Part shown: positions 22,838 to 34,926 of the stretch, one piece after another
Numbering within the stretch: position 1 is the first letter of the stretch
Layout: the number at the start of each line of letters is the position of its first letter
Source of the DNA: Bisporella sp. PMI_857
Lineage: Eukaryota > Ascomycota > Leotiomycetes > Helotiales > Helotiaceae
Assembly (NCBI GenBank): GCA_021307315.1
Contig: JAJSPD010000032.1
Coordinates: forward strand, 186,001-250,000
Length of the DNA stretch: 64,000 nucleotides
Direction: 5' to 3'
The notes under the pieces: generated by a model
Database searches by the model: none
What the model was told of the DNA's origin: nothing
The model's input: the letters and a program-made list of their open reading frames with translations, nothing else
Translations under genes and position numbers: made by a program

Positions 22838-25320
22838 CTAAGCATCGGTGACTCTCCAGTTGCTAAACCACTTCATGTAGCTATATTGTCTATTGGGACC
22901 CACCATTCCCCATGAAATAGGCATGAAGAAGATGTACAAGCCAATGGTGGTGGCATACAACAGGGCATAGATACCGTATTGAACCGCCTTCTTCTGGTTT
23001 CTCAGGATCCAGTCGGTGATAAATCCGAAATTGAGGATGGCAAAATAGAGAGCGGGATAGTAGTGATGGACGTACGTGACACGAGCCATGGCAACGAAAG
23101 GGATGTAGTGAAGGAACCATCCAATGACGGGGTAGATACCTGCGTACTCGATGTGATCGATGTCAACTTGCTTAAGCTCGTCGTAGCCACGCTGCCAGCG
23201 GATGAGATACCATGCGACTAGAATAGCGATAACGCCTAGTGATGCGGTAGATCCCCAGTAGACGAGAGGATTGCCAAGAAGGAAATACTTGACAATAGAA
23301 TCATCCCAACCGCACATTCGGAGACCAACATGGAGGATTGGCCATTGCCACCATTGAGATGCAAGGTCGTCTTGCTTGTCTGGGTCGGGGACGAGAGCGT
23401 TGTTTGAGGTCATCATGGCAACATTGAGATGAATGAAATCTTGGAAGAACGGAGACTTGTATGCTCCGGCATCGGCTGCAGGCACTGTAATATCTTAGCA
23501 TCTACACTCCGGCAAATTGGATAAATGTTTTACTTACGCTTATCATTCCAGTGAGCCTCCACATTCCAGTGTGTGTAGACATCCTTGGGGTTATTTGTTG
23601 TATCGCAGGTAACTTCAATTTGCTTGAAACCCCATTGTGGCAAGTTGACATTACCAGCGCGTAGGTAACAGCCCAAAATCGTATGTTTAAGTCGGAAGGC
23701 AGTAGTCAAAGTTCTAACCTTTTTCTTGTCGCCGGATGCAACTTGTTTCACAATCTCAACAGTCCAGTGATCCTTCTCGTCACCAACGGTGGTGTTCCCG
23801 TAACAGGAAACTTCTTTCTGGGACTTGGTGATTGGAGCTGCAACTTCGTGAGAGTGAAGGTTGCGTCCAGTCTGGGAGTGGATTAAACGAAGAACGTCAC
23901 CATCTTCGACGAATTTGAGAGGAGCTTCAGCATTATACTCGGGTTGCTGACGATTAGGGTAGAACCACCACTCATTGTTGGCATCCTTGTGGTGATAGCA
24001 AGTAATTTGTTGTTGGGTAGAGCCTTCAGGATAGGTCTGGACGTGGGAGTGCAGAAGACCTCCGCCATAACCCATGTTCTTGAGTGTAGCCCTGGAGCCA
24101 TACGCAATTTCAAGAGGACTATCTTTTCCGACTTCAGTGCCTCTGAGATTGGCTTGGAACAAAGAGCTCATCTGCGCGTCTCCAGGGCCGCTGTTCTCAA
24201 GAATGGCGAAGTGAATGGCGAAAGATAGCATATATATTACAAGAGGAATAACGATCAAACCAACTACTCTGGCAGCGAGATGGCCTGCAAGTTCGACCTA
24301 ATCACTGTCAGTCAATATAAATGAGATGCGTAGATGCGTAATCCCCTTACCTTGGGCATCTTGTAGTCACCAAACTTTCTCCAGAGATCCTCAATGGTAT
24401 ACAATCCAACGAGAGCTGTAACGAAGAATCCCACCCACTTGACGCTGGTAACACATCCAATGCTGACACCGGTCAACGCAAGCCAGGCAAACCATTCCGG
24501 GCTAAAGCTCTGGTTTTGCAGTCTGTGGAATCTTGCCCAGCAGAGCACGGTGGTAAAGGTAAAGCATAGAAGCATAGAATCCAGGAGGATAAATCTGCTG
24601 ATAGTGGTGTAGGAATTCTCGCAGAGAACCATCAAGGTAACGAACCAGACTGCTGGTCTCTTGAAGTTCATCTCGCGAGCTGTATAGTATGCCATGGGAA
24701 TGCAAACAGCACCGAAGAACGCGTTGAATGCTCGCATGACTGTGTAATTAAGCTCCTCGGGGTATTTCTCTCCTGATTTGAACTCGAAAGAGCCGTTATA
24801 TCCTGCCAGCCATCCAGATAATCCAACAAGCATTTTTCCAAGAGGAGGATGGACATCGAAGTAGAATTCACGTTTGAGGTAGTGAGAGCCGAACTTGCCA
24901 AAGCTATAAGTTGGATATTAGAAGCGATTCTTACAGATTTTGAAACGGTTCTTACTGTGCTTCATCCCAAGTAACGATTGGCGATAAACCAATTTTATAT
25001 AGTCTTGTAAAGAAGGCTAACAGCGTGAAGATGAAAGGTGCAATGAGGAATTCCCACTCGTCAAGGAATTGGATGAAAGATTGTTCCTTCTAAAGTTGCA
25101 TTGTTAGCCAGTCCCCTCCAGTGCTTGTGTGTTGGCGTGATTAATTGCGGTGTAAAATTTCTGTCATGTTCTGCCATACCTTCCTCACTTGCGTCTTCTT
25201 CTCATCTAGCTCGACCCTGTCCACGACGCCACCATTTGGTGCTGTGGAAGCTACATTTCGTCTTCTAATTGCCTGATCATAATCCGCTCCGGAGGCGACG
25301 GCTCCCTGTGTCGAAGCCAT
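22838..25320 (-). CDS. pmt2: Dolichyl-phosphate-mannose protein O-mannosyltransferase, PMT2 type
   Basis: Five minus-strand exons: 25180-25320, 24956-25089, 24351-24903, 23538-24297, 22838-23484; 744 residues. The first lumenal loop carries TWDEAHFGKFGSHYLKREF, with the Asp-Glu pair essential for catalysis, then DVHPPLGKMLVGLSG and the glycosylation-type site YNGSFEF. Hydrophobic segments follow, and the middle (about residues 330-510) is the lumenal MIR region (GYGGGLLHSHVQTYPEGS, CYHHKDANNEWW, ITKSQKEVSCYGN). The C-terminal part (VGLRMCGWDDSIVKYFLLG, VTYVHHYYPALYF) closes the membrane domain. It attaches the first mannose to Ser/Thr of secretory proteins in the ER. The SGPGDAQMSSLFQANL block points to the PMT2 class (pmtA in aspergilli) rather than PMT1 or PMT4. 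The start is the ATG at 25320. Confidence 0.94.
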
Positions 25321-26045
25321 ATTGATCGTGCTCACAGCACTTGCTCAACGTAGGAGTTCCCCAAAAAAGCTTACGCCGCTCGAGAAAGTTGATGGGCCGA
25401 GTGGAAAGAGGTGAATTCGAGACCCTGGCCAAAATGAATGTGAGAAGAGAATGGTCGTCAAGTATTAAAAAGATCTAATTGTCAAGATCAAACATATCTG
25501 CAGATCACGTTAGAGCTTCGAGAGGCGGGATCGATAAAGAAATCCCTTTGATCGATTCTCTTGTCAAGGCACAAAAATTGTTGGACGCTCGTGGAGTTTA
25601 AAAGGGGCGGCTATTTTAAGGGCGCGGCCCGCCAGTCGAGCCCAGGCATTGATGACACTGCATCTCAGAGGACACCTCTCCTGGACATGAGGCTGAAAAG
25701 CCTTGTGGGTCACCACAATCTCTCATGGAAAAAGGATCGCCATAAGATCCCCTGCTGTGGGAAGTATAAAAATATCGAATAGTAATTCAAGGATATATTT
25801 TTAATGTTATCGATTATATGGGCTTGGCCAGAATCTGGTTGAAGCTGAAGGGTTATGCCCACAGAACCCTAATAGCAAATATACGAGTTCATTCGCTCGT
25901 ATTCGTTATGTACGAACTACCCCATATCCTGTAGCACAATCTACTTGTGCTTTGAAACTGTGTGATATTACATCAGAGGCCGTTGACCTTTCCAATACGC
26001 CATTTTCTATCCCCGATTGTCTAAAGCAACCAACATCTTTACACT
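25321..26045. other. Intergenic: PMT2 promoter and sugar transporter 3' flank
   Basis: Both genes are on the minus strand. The sequence has no supported gene; a short frame at 25561 shows no family. Confidence 0.55.
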
Positions 26046-28608
26046 TTATTCCTCATCCTGATCAAGAGGCTTATACTGCCCACTTCTACCGCTCTTACCA
26101 CTTCTGACACTGCTTGATCTATCACGACCCCTGTTGACTATACGCGAGATCCAGCCGCCAACGCCCTCGCCTTCAGTATCTGCTTCACTAGCAGCATATT
26201 GCGGTTTTCCATTCACGATAGATACATCAGGAGGATCAATGTTAAGGCCGGGAATTGCATTGGCAGCTCCTAGACCTGGATGAACTTGAGGGGTCGAGCT
26301 TATGATGCCACGTCGAAGGTCCATGGAAGGCACCGGAGAAGTCACGCTCCCACCTATTAAGGAGCCTGTCTCAGCCCTGGTTTGCGGCGTTGGCATCGCT
26401 GTTGTTGCGTCGCCAAATAGTAGGTCCATGTCTTCTAGACGAATATTGGCAGTTTCTGGGTAGATGAAATAAACTTTCCCGGTTAGTCACTTGCAGAAGT
26501 AGAATAGCGGAAATCTTACCAACAACAAAACTTGTGGCGCAGAAAAAGGCATGCACAAGATAGAGACGCCACTGGATGAGTTCTTGCAAAACTGGTGTAA
26601 GCTCTCCAACCAAGAAGTTGAATGCCCAATTTGTGGCTGTAGATAAACTCGCGCCCTTGGAGCGAATGCTCAAAGGCAAAATTTCCGGAGGGTAAAGCCA
26701 GGGAATAGGGCCCCAACTATATCCAAATGCTGCATTGTATATCATGACGAATATAACAACAAGAATCGGTGTATGGCGGATGTCTAGATAGAGGAAGTAA
26801 GATATGGCAGACAGTGACAGCACCATAGCCACTGCACCGCTCAAAAGAATGAATCGCCGTCCCCATTTATCAACGACATACCACGGAGGTATTGAAGACA
26901 TAAGATAAGTGATGGCGTTGATTCCAGTCATGAGAATAGCCGACCGCCCGATAAACCCAGCAGACTCAAAAACTAAGGGCGCATAGTAAGAAATCACATT
27001 GATACCGTTCAGCTGGGCAAATGCTTGTGCTGACATCGCAATGAACACGCGGGTGCTGTACCGTCGGAACATGTCGGTATAAGACTTCTCTCCCTCTTGA
27101 CGGGATAAGAGGACGTCCATCTTGATTTCACGGTATTCCTCACGTGCTTTCTGGTTATGAATGTCGCCGCCTCCATAGAGATTTGCAATCACGACAATAC
27201 CTTCCTCGTCATGGTCATTATCCAAGAGCCATCTAGCAATGTCAGCAGAGCCAGACCACAATATATTATATGGTATTCGTACCTTGGAGATTCGACAATG
27301 AGTAGACTCCCTAATCCAAGCAACGCACCCATCACACACTGCATGACTAGTGGAATCCTCCAGGAAAGGTCGCTGTCTATGTAGCTACAAAAGTAATCCA
27401 CCCATACCGATGTTGCATAGCCGGTGATATTACCAGTAAACTCGATACAAGCAAGCTTGCCTCTATTGTGCGGCGGGGATATTTCGGACTGGTAGACAGG
27501 TACGATGGTGGACAGCATACCGACACCGAAACCTGCTGTAATTCTACCAATGAGCATCATCGGCATGCCGTTAGCGAAGCTCTGACATGCCCCTCCGAAG
27601 AAGAATATCATGGAGCCGTATAAAATGGTTCTTTTCCTCCCAATCATATCACCAACTCTGCCCACTATCAGAGATGAGAAAAACGCCCCCACTTCAAGAA
27701 TAGCCACCATTGTGCCAACCTCAGGTCTTGTTGGTTGATTAAAATAATCTTTGAAATATGGACCACTACCTCAAAATATTAGGCCAGCAAACCCACATGA
27801 TTTTTATAGATTAATGGACCTACGTGATAATACCTGACATAACTCCTTGATCATAACCGAATAGAAAAACGCCTAGGGATACAAATATGCTAGTGAAGTA
27901 ACTGATGATAATTAGCATCTGAAATGGCTTGTCAAGGTCAATCGTCCTACACTAATGGCCGGCCAGTGAGGCCATGCATCTGTCTCTCTCCTCCCGACAT
28001 GATTATGGCCAGGATATGTTCGGTTCTTCCAATGTACCTCGGGGGAGGGGTGGGTATCTCGATATCCTCTTTAACGATTCCAGGATGATACTCTTTCTGC
28101 TGTTGGTCTTCGTAATTCTCTTGATATCGGACTCGTTTTGTTCGAGAGCCGCGTCTTGAGGCTACCCCAACAAACCCCTGGTTATTGAGACTTTCTTGTA
28201 GTCTAATGGATAATGGATCCTCGTCTCCCAATTGCTCTGCGAGATCACCCGTGTCACTCCAGGAGTCGAATTCAGAGTCTGGGGAGGATGATCGAGAAAG
28301 AGAGGAGCGCTGGCCCTTCTCAGTCACTGACGACCCCAGCAGTGGTCTGGAATGCGGATTCGACTGGCTTCCTGCTGACGATAAGGTCCTAAGAGGTATG
28401 TTCGCAGGGCGACGGGATGCCTTTGGAGAAGGAATATTGAAAAAGTGTGGACTGTGCAGCAGCAGCCCTCTGCACTATGTTGAGTTGGTTCTTTAGGTTG
28501 ACAATGCCAGGGAATCGCTCCGTCACTGATTGGGTCTAGCAGAGCCGATAGCACCCCAAAGTTTTTCCTCTCAGCTGCAGTAAGGTGGGGAAGAGGAGGT
28601 GGGGTCAT
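26046..28608 (-). CDS. MFS sugar transporter with a long N-terminal tail
   Basis: Proposed minus-strand exons: 28555-28608, 27951-28474, 27824-27901, 27283-27765, 26520-27232, 26046-26473. This gives about 759 residues, longer than the usual 530-600 because of a Ser-rich tail (SLSRSSSPDSEFDSWSDTGD and PTPPPR). The core begins QMHGLTGRPL and, after a 49-nt intron with a TGCTAAT branch, YFTSIFVSLGVFLFGYDQGV. Sugar porter signatures follow: GRVGDMIGRKRT, VPVYQSEISPPHNRGKL, ESPRWLLDNDHDEEG, QLNGINVISYYAP, DKWGRRFILL, and YFIYPETANIRLEDMD at the end of the twelfth helix. These transporters take up hexoses by proton symport or facilitation in the plasma membrane. The first exon and intron (28475-28554) are the weak part; translation may start elsewhere upstream. 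The C-terminal tail is Arg/Ser-rich. Confidence 0.85.
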
Positions 28609-29600
28609 GAACTGGATGCGAATGACTGGGTGGGTGAAGCATCAAGAGTCAAAGATGGGATCAGAACTAGATGGGCACGAGGTTGAGGTGCTCATGAACA
28701 CGTCGGCATGGGGAATGACGATGGTCAGGCCCAAAAGGGGTTCAGGGCCCTAGTCGAATCAACTCGCTCAGCCTTATAACAGACCGTCCGCACCGCCTCA
28801 CCTTAATCCGCCTGACAGAGCTCTTCGCCATAAACTACTCCCACGCTGTCAATTCAAATTTGATTCTTGTATTCAATATAATAGTGATTGTGGTTTATTG
28901 TTACTGGTGGACTTCGGTATTCGCCGAGCAGCTCCCAATTCTACACTGTACCCAAAACCAAAAAATCATCGAGGCTGGCTGCCTATTTCGGAGTAACAAA
29001 TCGAAGAGACAAAAGCAACCTTACGTAAGGATATGAGAAATGTTTAAAATGCATGTCAGAAGGCCTGAATGGGTGGCTCATATGACGAAGGCAACCCTTT
29101 TAACTCGTGACCTTAAAAAGGAAGAAAAATATCCGTTTTCGCACAATGGACCTCAAACCAGGCAGAACCTCTACAAGATTTCTAGGTGAGGCAAGGAACA
29201 ATGATTCGCTTTTTCCTGTATCCATCGATTTTCCTATCCTAAACAATCACGTATATGCCTAGTGCAAGTCGAGGATGCCAAACACTGATCACAACTCTGT
29301 TCATCCGATAAGTACTTGTGATAATGTCGCTCGAGATAAATGAATCAAGATTTCCCACTACAGAGCATTAGACTAGATAATGCCTCGAAGGTGTTTCACA
29401 AAGCGGTGAATAGTTCATGAGAGGGCATTTTTATCAGGTATGAAATTTCTGTTCAGCGGCGCCGATACCATTGAAGATGATGCTTCCCAAGGAGCATCAA
29501 CTTGAAAAGTGTACAGCCTTGCATGAAGAAGTTTATTATATGGAAACTTATCATTTGGTTATTGGGCATATTGTGAGCACCACATGTCGACTATCAGCTC

Positions 29601-29608
29601 TATTTAAG
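29601..29608 (+). promoter_or_regulatory. TATA-like element of an unassigned small gene
   Basis: TATTTAAG is followed by TCTTCTTTCTCTTTC about 20 nt later, the normal fungal core promoter arrangement, and by an ATG at 29684. Confidence 0.35.
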
Positions 29609-29683
29609 ATTTCAAATGACTCTTCTTTCTCTTTCTATCAATCAACCTTTTTTGTCACACAACTTCTCGGGTCTGCACCTAAC

Positions 29684-29971
29684 ATGAAAGGCTGTCAGCC
29701 TGGTGATATTTCGAAAATAGCCACCTATCCAGCAATGTTTCGGGACACACGAAGAATTGTGGCTGTCGGGCCAGCTTCCTTTATAGATACGGTACAAGGG
29801 TTGAGTTTTGCGCTTCTAATCCGCAAAGACGTAATATGCCTGTCCCTAACCCGATCCAGAAAGGCATTGAATAGCATATACTCCTGCCCTTTGAGGCATC
29901 CAAGACAAAGCAGTAAGCATTACTATGGTTATGGGCCAGGCATTCAATATAAAAATCAAAGGCGGCCATAG
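29684..29971 (+). CDS. Putative 95-residue protein of unknown family
   Basis: A continuous frame starting MKGCQPGDISKIATYPAMF and ending in a basic tail. It sits behind a plausible core promoter, which is the main support. No signal peptide, domain or repeat is visible, and the frame is open further upstream without an ATG in good position. It could equally be part of a decayed gene; I do not recognise it. Confidence 0.25.
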   Translation: MKGCQPGDISKIATYPAMFRDTRRIVAVGPASFIDTVQGLSFALLIRKDVICLSLTRSRKALNSIYSCPLRHPRQSSKHYYGYGPGIQYKNQRRP

Positions 29972-31394
29972 TCTTTCTTATTCAACGCAAGGACTTCCTC
30001 ACAAAAGAGCCGCTCGCGTCTATTTTTGAAACGTTGAGCGGAGTTACCTTGTAACTGGAAGCGTGCTGCCATCGTGGTGACATCAAAACCGTCGTTGTGT
30101 CGCCGATTACAGTGATGTGCAAGTAAATTTGCAAAATCTTCAGATTATGCTCCAAGATTAACAGGACGGAAATGACTGTGTTCTGTCTGCGGTCCAGCAA
30201 TAGGTTCAGGCCTGCTGAGAGCCTGGGGATTCTGGGATCTCATTCAGAGATGCTGTTTCATGTATCTGGACATTTGTTTTTCCAGCCGCCGTAGCCAATC
30301 ACCACGTGCCATTCTTCGATTCAGCTATAATGGTCCCATCATCGTCGACGATATCCTGATGCAGGTCAACGGTCAAGAATCTAACCTATCACCGACCCGA
30401 GTTATGCGGCTGCTCCTCGACCGCAGCAGCAACTAAGGCAGATCCTGCCAGTACAGTACCTGCAAATTGTGCAAGTAAGGTGGCAACCCAGCGCCACTCA
30501 TGCACAGTGTATGCAAAGAACACGACATCCCAACCACTTCGCCATGTTCTTCGCGACTTCGCTGGCAGTGGCTGGCAAAGCAAGTAATGCGTTTCAGCCA
30601 CATCAATAGGTGCTGTAAGTGTAATTGAGAAAATACCCGTCGTCCGCCCCAAACATTGCAATTGCACACAAAACGGTAAAACTCAAGCCTAGTTTCTGGG
30701 GGATTTTCATCACCCTCCGACCAAGAAAAGCAATTCGGTCATCTCTCCATTTCTGCATAAAGCGGCTCATAAAACCTAATTGCAAGCATATGCGGATGCT
30801 TGCTTGGAATTGCTTTGCGATTAGTGCCATTCGCGCTTCTCATTCGCCCGGGCGGGCATTGCTCCTCCCTAAATTTGATGGTTGCTCGCGACAAGGAACC
30901 TGTAATTATAGGCCAGGGTCCTGAAGAAACCCTGTTTGGACACTTCGGAGCGAGAGAGCGCGGTGGTTGATCTCTTTTCGCCAGCTCAGCACCAAACTTC
31001 TCCTCCTCCTCCTCCATCTTTCCATCACCCTACTGAAATCATCACCGTAGTCGTCGCATCGTGATACATGATCCCTTGTTGTTGAAAGAATACAATATTG
31101 TCAACATTCCCCTTCGTCTGGAGTTGCAAGGAAGCGACTACACCTTAGTGAGACTCGTTCCTGACTGGGGACATCTCTAGCGTCCATTGCGCGCAACCAT
31201 ACAAAACAAGGAGGGTCTCCAACCAACTCCTCAACTAAAATCGAAAATATTCCACCTTTGAGTGCTGCTGTCGCCAGGCAAAATTGGTTGTCGGCGATCA
31301 GCTACAAATCAGACGTCACTACGCTGAGAGACGAGACTTTCCGGCTTGAAACCACATACCAGCCACCCACAGCGCCGTTGCGCGACCTGACAAA

Positions 31395-32470
31395 ATGGGC
31401 AGCACACAGTTTGGCAATTTTCATGTAAGCTACCGCATGCCAAAGTATCAATTGGATGTGTGCGGTCAACCTCAGCAGGCCATGCTGACAATGTGTTATT
31501 TAGGACTTCTGTCGAGACTCAACATTACCGATATGCAATTTATTTCCAGGATTCAGCTATGATAACCCCAGCGGTTACGAAGGGCACTGCTTTTTGACTG
31601 GGATATCATTGAAGGACGGCAAGCATCTGGGGAATCTAGGATCGATATTGTTATGCGGCGTTGCAATTCTAGTGACGTTGTTTCTCTTGTGGCGTTCAGA
31701 AAGAAAACAAGCAGCTGTAGGGCGAAGGTACGGTTACCTATCATTGTCGACACTGGCTCTGTTTGCTAACTAGATGACAGGGAAATGCAACTGTTCCTGC
31801 TTGGGTACATAATCATACAGATCTGCGAAATATTTACAGTGGGGAAGTTCCCATTGAACAACAAAGTTCGGATTGTATGTAGGATTGCATCAGATATTTG
31901 TAACATTGCTAACATGTATAGGCGTTCACTGGTATACATATCGGCTTCATCACTGCAACTACATGGATTCTTTTACTCAATGCTATCGTCGGTTATCAAC
32001 TTTTCGACGACGGGACTCTTATTTCACTGCTTCCCATGAGTGTCTCAGCAATAGCACTCCTGATCGGGACTGGTTATATTGCTCTTGATACTGGACTTAG
32101 CTGGACTGGCTACTGGGATGATAGTTGGACATCGCCCAACAGGCATATTGCGCTTTACGTGCTATATCAGCTAGCTCCATTGGTTTTTCTATTCTTCTTC
32201 TTCGTTTTGGAAGCAATCTTGGTAATCAGAATTCTCGGCGAACGCAAGCCTATGCTCTATCTCGGAGGTGCCGCTTTGCTTTTTGCCCTTGGTCAAATCT
32301 TCAATTACATTGTCAGCACGCATATATGCAATGGAACCAATGGGAAAATCGACGGGGCCCTTTTTGAGACACTCTTTACACTGCTTGCAGTAGTGGCGGT
32401 CTGGGTCTTCTGGTCCAGCATCACCGAAGATGACTGGCCAATGCCAGTCGCGGGAGGAACGTACACATAA
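31395..32470 (+). CDS. Chs7-like chitin synthase export chaperone
   Basis: Join 31395-31424, 31504-31727, 31781-31874, 31922-32470; 298 residues. The N-terminus (MGSTQFGNFHDFCRDSTLPI) matches the Chs7 pattern of a short Cys-containing lumenal tail. Seven hydrophobic segments follow: GSILLCGVAILVTLFLLW, MQLFLLGYIIIQICEIF, FTGIHIGFITATTWILLLNA, LPMSVSAIALLIGTGYIAL, LAPLVFLFFFFVLEAILVI, YLGGAALLFALGQIFNYIV and LFTLLAVVAVWVFWSSI. GYQLFDDGT and FWSSITEDDW are the diagnostic motifs. Chs7 lets chitin synthase III leave the ER, so chitin can be made at septa and growing walls. This copy is shorter and more divergent than typical fungal Chs7 (about 330 residues), so it may be a second, specialised paralogue. 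Confidence 0.88.
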
Positions 32471-33585
32471 CGATAATAACTACAAGTAATCAAGGCATAG
32501 GATAATGGCGTTGGGTGGTAATTTTTCTGCAAAACGGCTTTTTGAACGAGAGATGCACTTACGAAGCGAAATATCGAGCTAGAACATATCTAAATACTCA
32601 GCTTTCTTCAGTAAGCACGACTGCTACACCTGATGGTGTATATAGGCACGACGATGCATACCCTAGTTTACTGTATATTTCTTGCTGGTTAGATGCTACA
32701 TTGGAGGATCGGCCTGTATATGATTTGCTTGTCAGTAGTATACCCCACAGAGGCGAATAATGAAATAGTGTTAAAACGAATCATTGGGCCCTTGACTCAT
32801 ATCGTGTGTCGCTATGAATACATAGGAACGTTGAGATGCAAGGCAAGGCTACCTTCTGCTAGAAAATAGAGATCAGCTCGGTGCCATAACAATCATTGCA
32901 GCAAAGCCTTAGAAGGTAGTGGTTTTCTTTCCTTGGATCTCTGCTTGAGCTATATCCTTGACAGTGCGTGAATTTACGACTTCTAGAAAAACTCTTGTCT
33001 TTTCAGTCTGAAGTAGTCATCGGACGAAACAATAATCAGCCACATGCTAAATGTTTACAGAAGGTTAGCCCTTACTTGCTCCAAGCGTGGTGAAGCGCAT
33101 GGAAAGGAGAAAGAGCTAAATTTGATGAACGCGCCAACTAGCTGGATAAGTATCTACCAGCTCGGAAAACAAATTATTCAAATTCGAGTAGTCTCTCTGT
33201 GGTATACTTCACACTATGGCCACGAATGCACTTATTATCATTGTCAAGACACCTGTTCTTAGAGTCTCTCACGTCAGTGATAGCCCATTATGCTATCCAA
33301 TTCCGCCAACTAAATTTATGTATCTGTAGGAGATCATGCCCAACGTGATTATGAATAAGAGGCTAACAAGACAATTATGCAGCATGGCTTAGGCCTGTGT
33401 AACAGTTATTATTGCATATTTAGCCCTGGACAAGGCTGACGAACCACCTAAGCGGCCCCAGTATTTGAAAATCTATCCAATGAGGGACCGCTTCAGCCTT
33501 ATTTACATCTTCAAATTTTGGGCTCCCATTCATTTTTCCCTTCTTTTGCTTGTCTCTCATTGTGACTGATACAGCTAGATACAGC
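32471..33585. other. Intergenic: Chs7-like 3' flank and SSL1 promoter
   Basis: No supported gene. Short frames at 32515 and 33044 have no family features. Confidence 0.55.
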
Positions 33586-34926
33586 ATGTCCGACTCCGAT
33601 GGCGAGTACGAAGGCTCCGATATTGAGGTAGATAACCCATCTGAAGAAGTAGTCGCAGGGCCTACAAAAGGCACCAAAGGCAGAGCGGCATGGGAGGCAG
33701 TCAGTCGATCATGGGATACTGTTGTAGAGACAGATGGGAATGTGAATGTGCAAGGCATAAGAGAAGAAGATCAGAGGAAAAGGTTGTTAAAAGACACGAC
33801 CCCTTTGCAGAGAGGAATCATACGCCATCTTGTTATTATCCTCGATCTCTCGTTCGCAATGGTTGAAAAAGACCTACGCCCAACACGCTACCTCCTTACC
33901 ATTCGTTATACCTCTGAGTTTATTGTCGAATACTTTGAACAGAATCCAATATCACAAATCGCAATTATTGGCTTAAGAGATGGGCTTGCTGTCCCCATCA
34001 GTGTCATGAGCGGCAATCCAGCAGAGCATCTCGAAAAGTTGACGAAGCTCAAGACGGAGGAATCTAAAGGAAACCCCAGTTTACAAAACGGCCTTGAGAT
34101 GAGCAGAGCACAGCTGTTCCATACTCCCGCACACGGCACACGCGAGATCCTCATCATATTTGGAGCTCTTCTGACTAGCGATCCTGGAGATATCCACAGG
34201 ACCATCGATAGTCTAATAAAAGACCGTATTCGAGTTTCTGTGGTTGGTCTTGCAGCGCATTTGGCTATCTGTGCGGAGATGTGTAAACGTACAAATGCAG
34301 GAGATGAAGGAAACTACTCGGTAGCACTCAATGAAGAGCACTATCGAGAATTAATAATGAGGTTCACAACTCCGCCCATTACTCGCACCAAAGCGCAATC
34401 TAAACCGAGTCTTCTCAGTATGGGGTTCCCTTCTAGGGTATCAGGCGCTGGGAAAACCATGAGTTTCTGTGTATGCCATAACAAGCTTTGCTCAGGTGGC
34501 TACTTATGTTCGAGGTGCGAAGCAAAAGTGTGTACACTTCCTTGTGAGTGTCCCATTTGCGGGCTGACGCTCATCCTTTCCACGCACCTGGCAAGATCCT
34601 ACCACCATTTATTTCCGCTTCAGAACTGGGTCGCTGTCTCTTGGGCAGATGCCGCGAAGTCTACCGCATGTTTTGCGTGTCAAGCGGAGTTTCCTAAGTC
34701 TTCGAAAGGGAAAGGCATTCAAAATGAGCTACACGCTCCAGGCGTGAAAGCACCTGATCCGAAGGTTGTTAGTGAGAGCGGAAGATATGCATGTCCCGTG
34801 TGTCACCAGCACTTCTGCATCAACTGCGACGTCTTTGCGCATGAGATCCTCCATAATTGTGGAGGGTGCCAGAGCCTTACACGGCAGATGAGTAACGGAT
34901 CAAGAGGGGATGTCGTGCAAGAATAG
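33586..34926 (+). CDS. ssl1: TFIIH core subunit Ssl1/p44
   Basis: Single exon, 446 residues; the ATG at 33586 begins the acidic N-terminus (MSDSDGEYEGSDIEVD). Residues 75-265 form the von Willebrand A-like domain, starting GIIRHLVIILDLSFAMVEKD and including EILIIFGALLTSDPGDI. A Cys-rich zinc domain follows (CVCHNKLCSGG, CSRCEAKVCTLPCECPICG), and near the end a second, RING-like zinc module (CFACQAEF, YACPVCHQHFCINCDVF, LHNCGGC). Ssl1 stimulates the XPD/Rad3 helicase within TFIIH for promoter opening and nucleotide excision repair. The usual Asp-x-Ser-x-Ser metal site is LDLSFAM, as is normal for p44. Length agrees with the family. Confidence 0.96.
   Translation: MSDSDGEYEGSDIEVDNPSEEVVAGPTKGTKGRAAWEAVSRSWDTVVETDGNVNVQGIREEDQRKRLLKDTTPLQRGIIRHLVIILDLSFAMVEKDLRPTRYLLTIRYTSEFIVEYFEQNPISQIAIIGLRDGLAVPISVMSGNPAEHLEKLTKLKTEESKGNPSLQNGLEMSRAQLFHTPAHGTREILIIFGALLTSDPGDIHRTIDSLIKDRIRVSVVGLAAHLAICAEMCKRTNAGDEGNYSVALNEEHYRELIMRFTTPPITRTKAQSKPSLLSMGFPSRVSGAGKTMSFCVCHNKLCSGGYLCSRCEAKVCTLPCECPICGLTLILSTHLARSYHHLFPLQNWVAVSWADAAKSTACFACQAEFPKSSKGKGIQNELHAPGVKAPDPKVVSESGRYACPVCHQHFCINCDVFAHEILHNCGGCQSLTRQMSNGSRGDVVQE

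Larger units (their letters stand above)
28609..31394. other. Gene-poor 2.8 kb between sugar transporter and Chs7-like gene
   Basis: The left part is the transporter promoter. A core-promoter-like layout (TATTTAAG at 29601, then CT-rich sequence) precedes a small frame at 29684-29971. Further right, frames with coding-like but unidentifiable protein occur on both strands: plus strand near 30287-30435, and hydrophobic minus-strand segments near 30389-30830 (WVATLLAQFAGTVLAGSAL). None could be spliced into a known protein. About 31020-31394 is the leader of the Chs7-like gene. The region looks like decayed genes. Confidence 0.4.

Noticed and set aside
27919..27952. A 34-nt intron in the sugar transporter joining GLTGRPL to MLIII
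   Set aside because: Too short for fungal splicing; a 49-nt intron at 27902-27950 with a good branch site gives GRPLVYFTSIF, which fits the family better.
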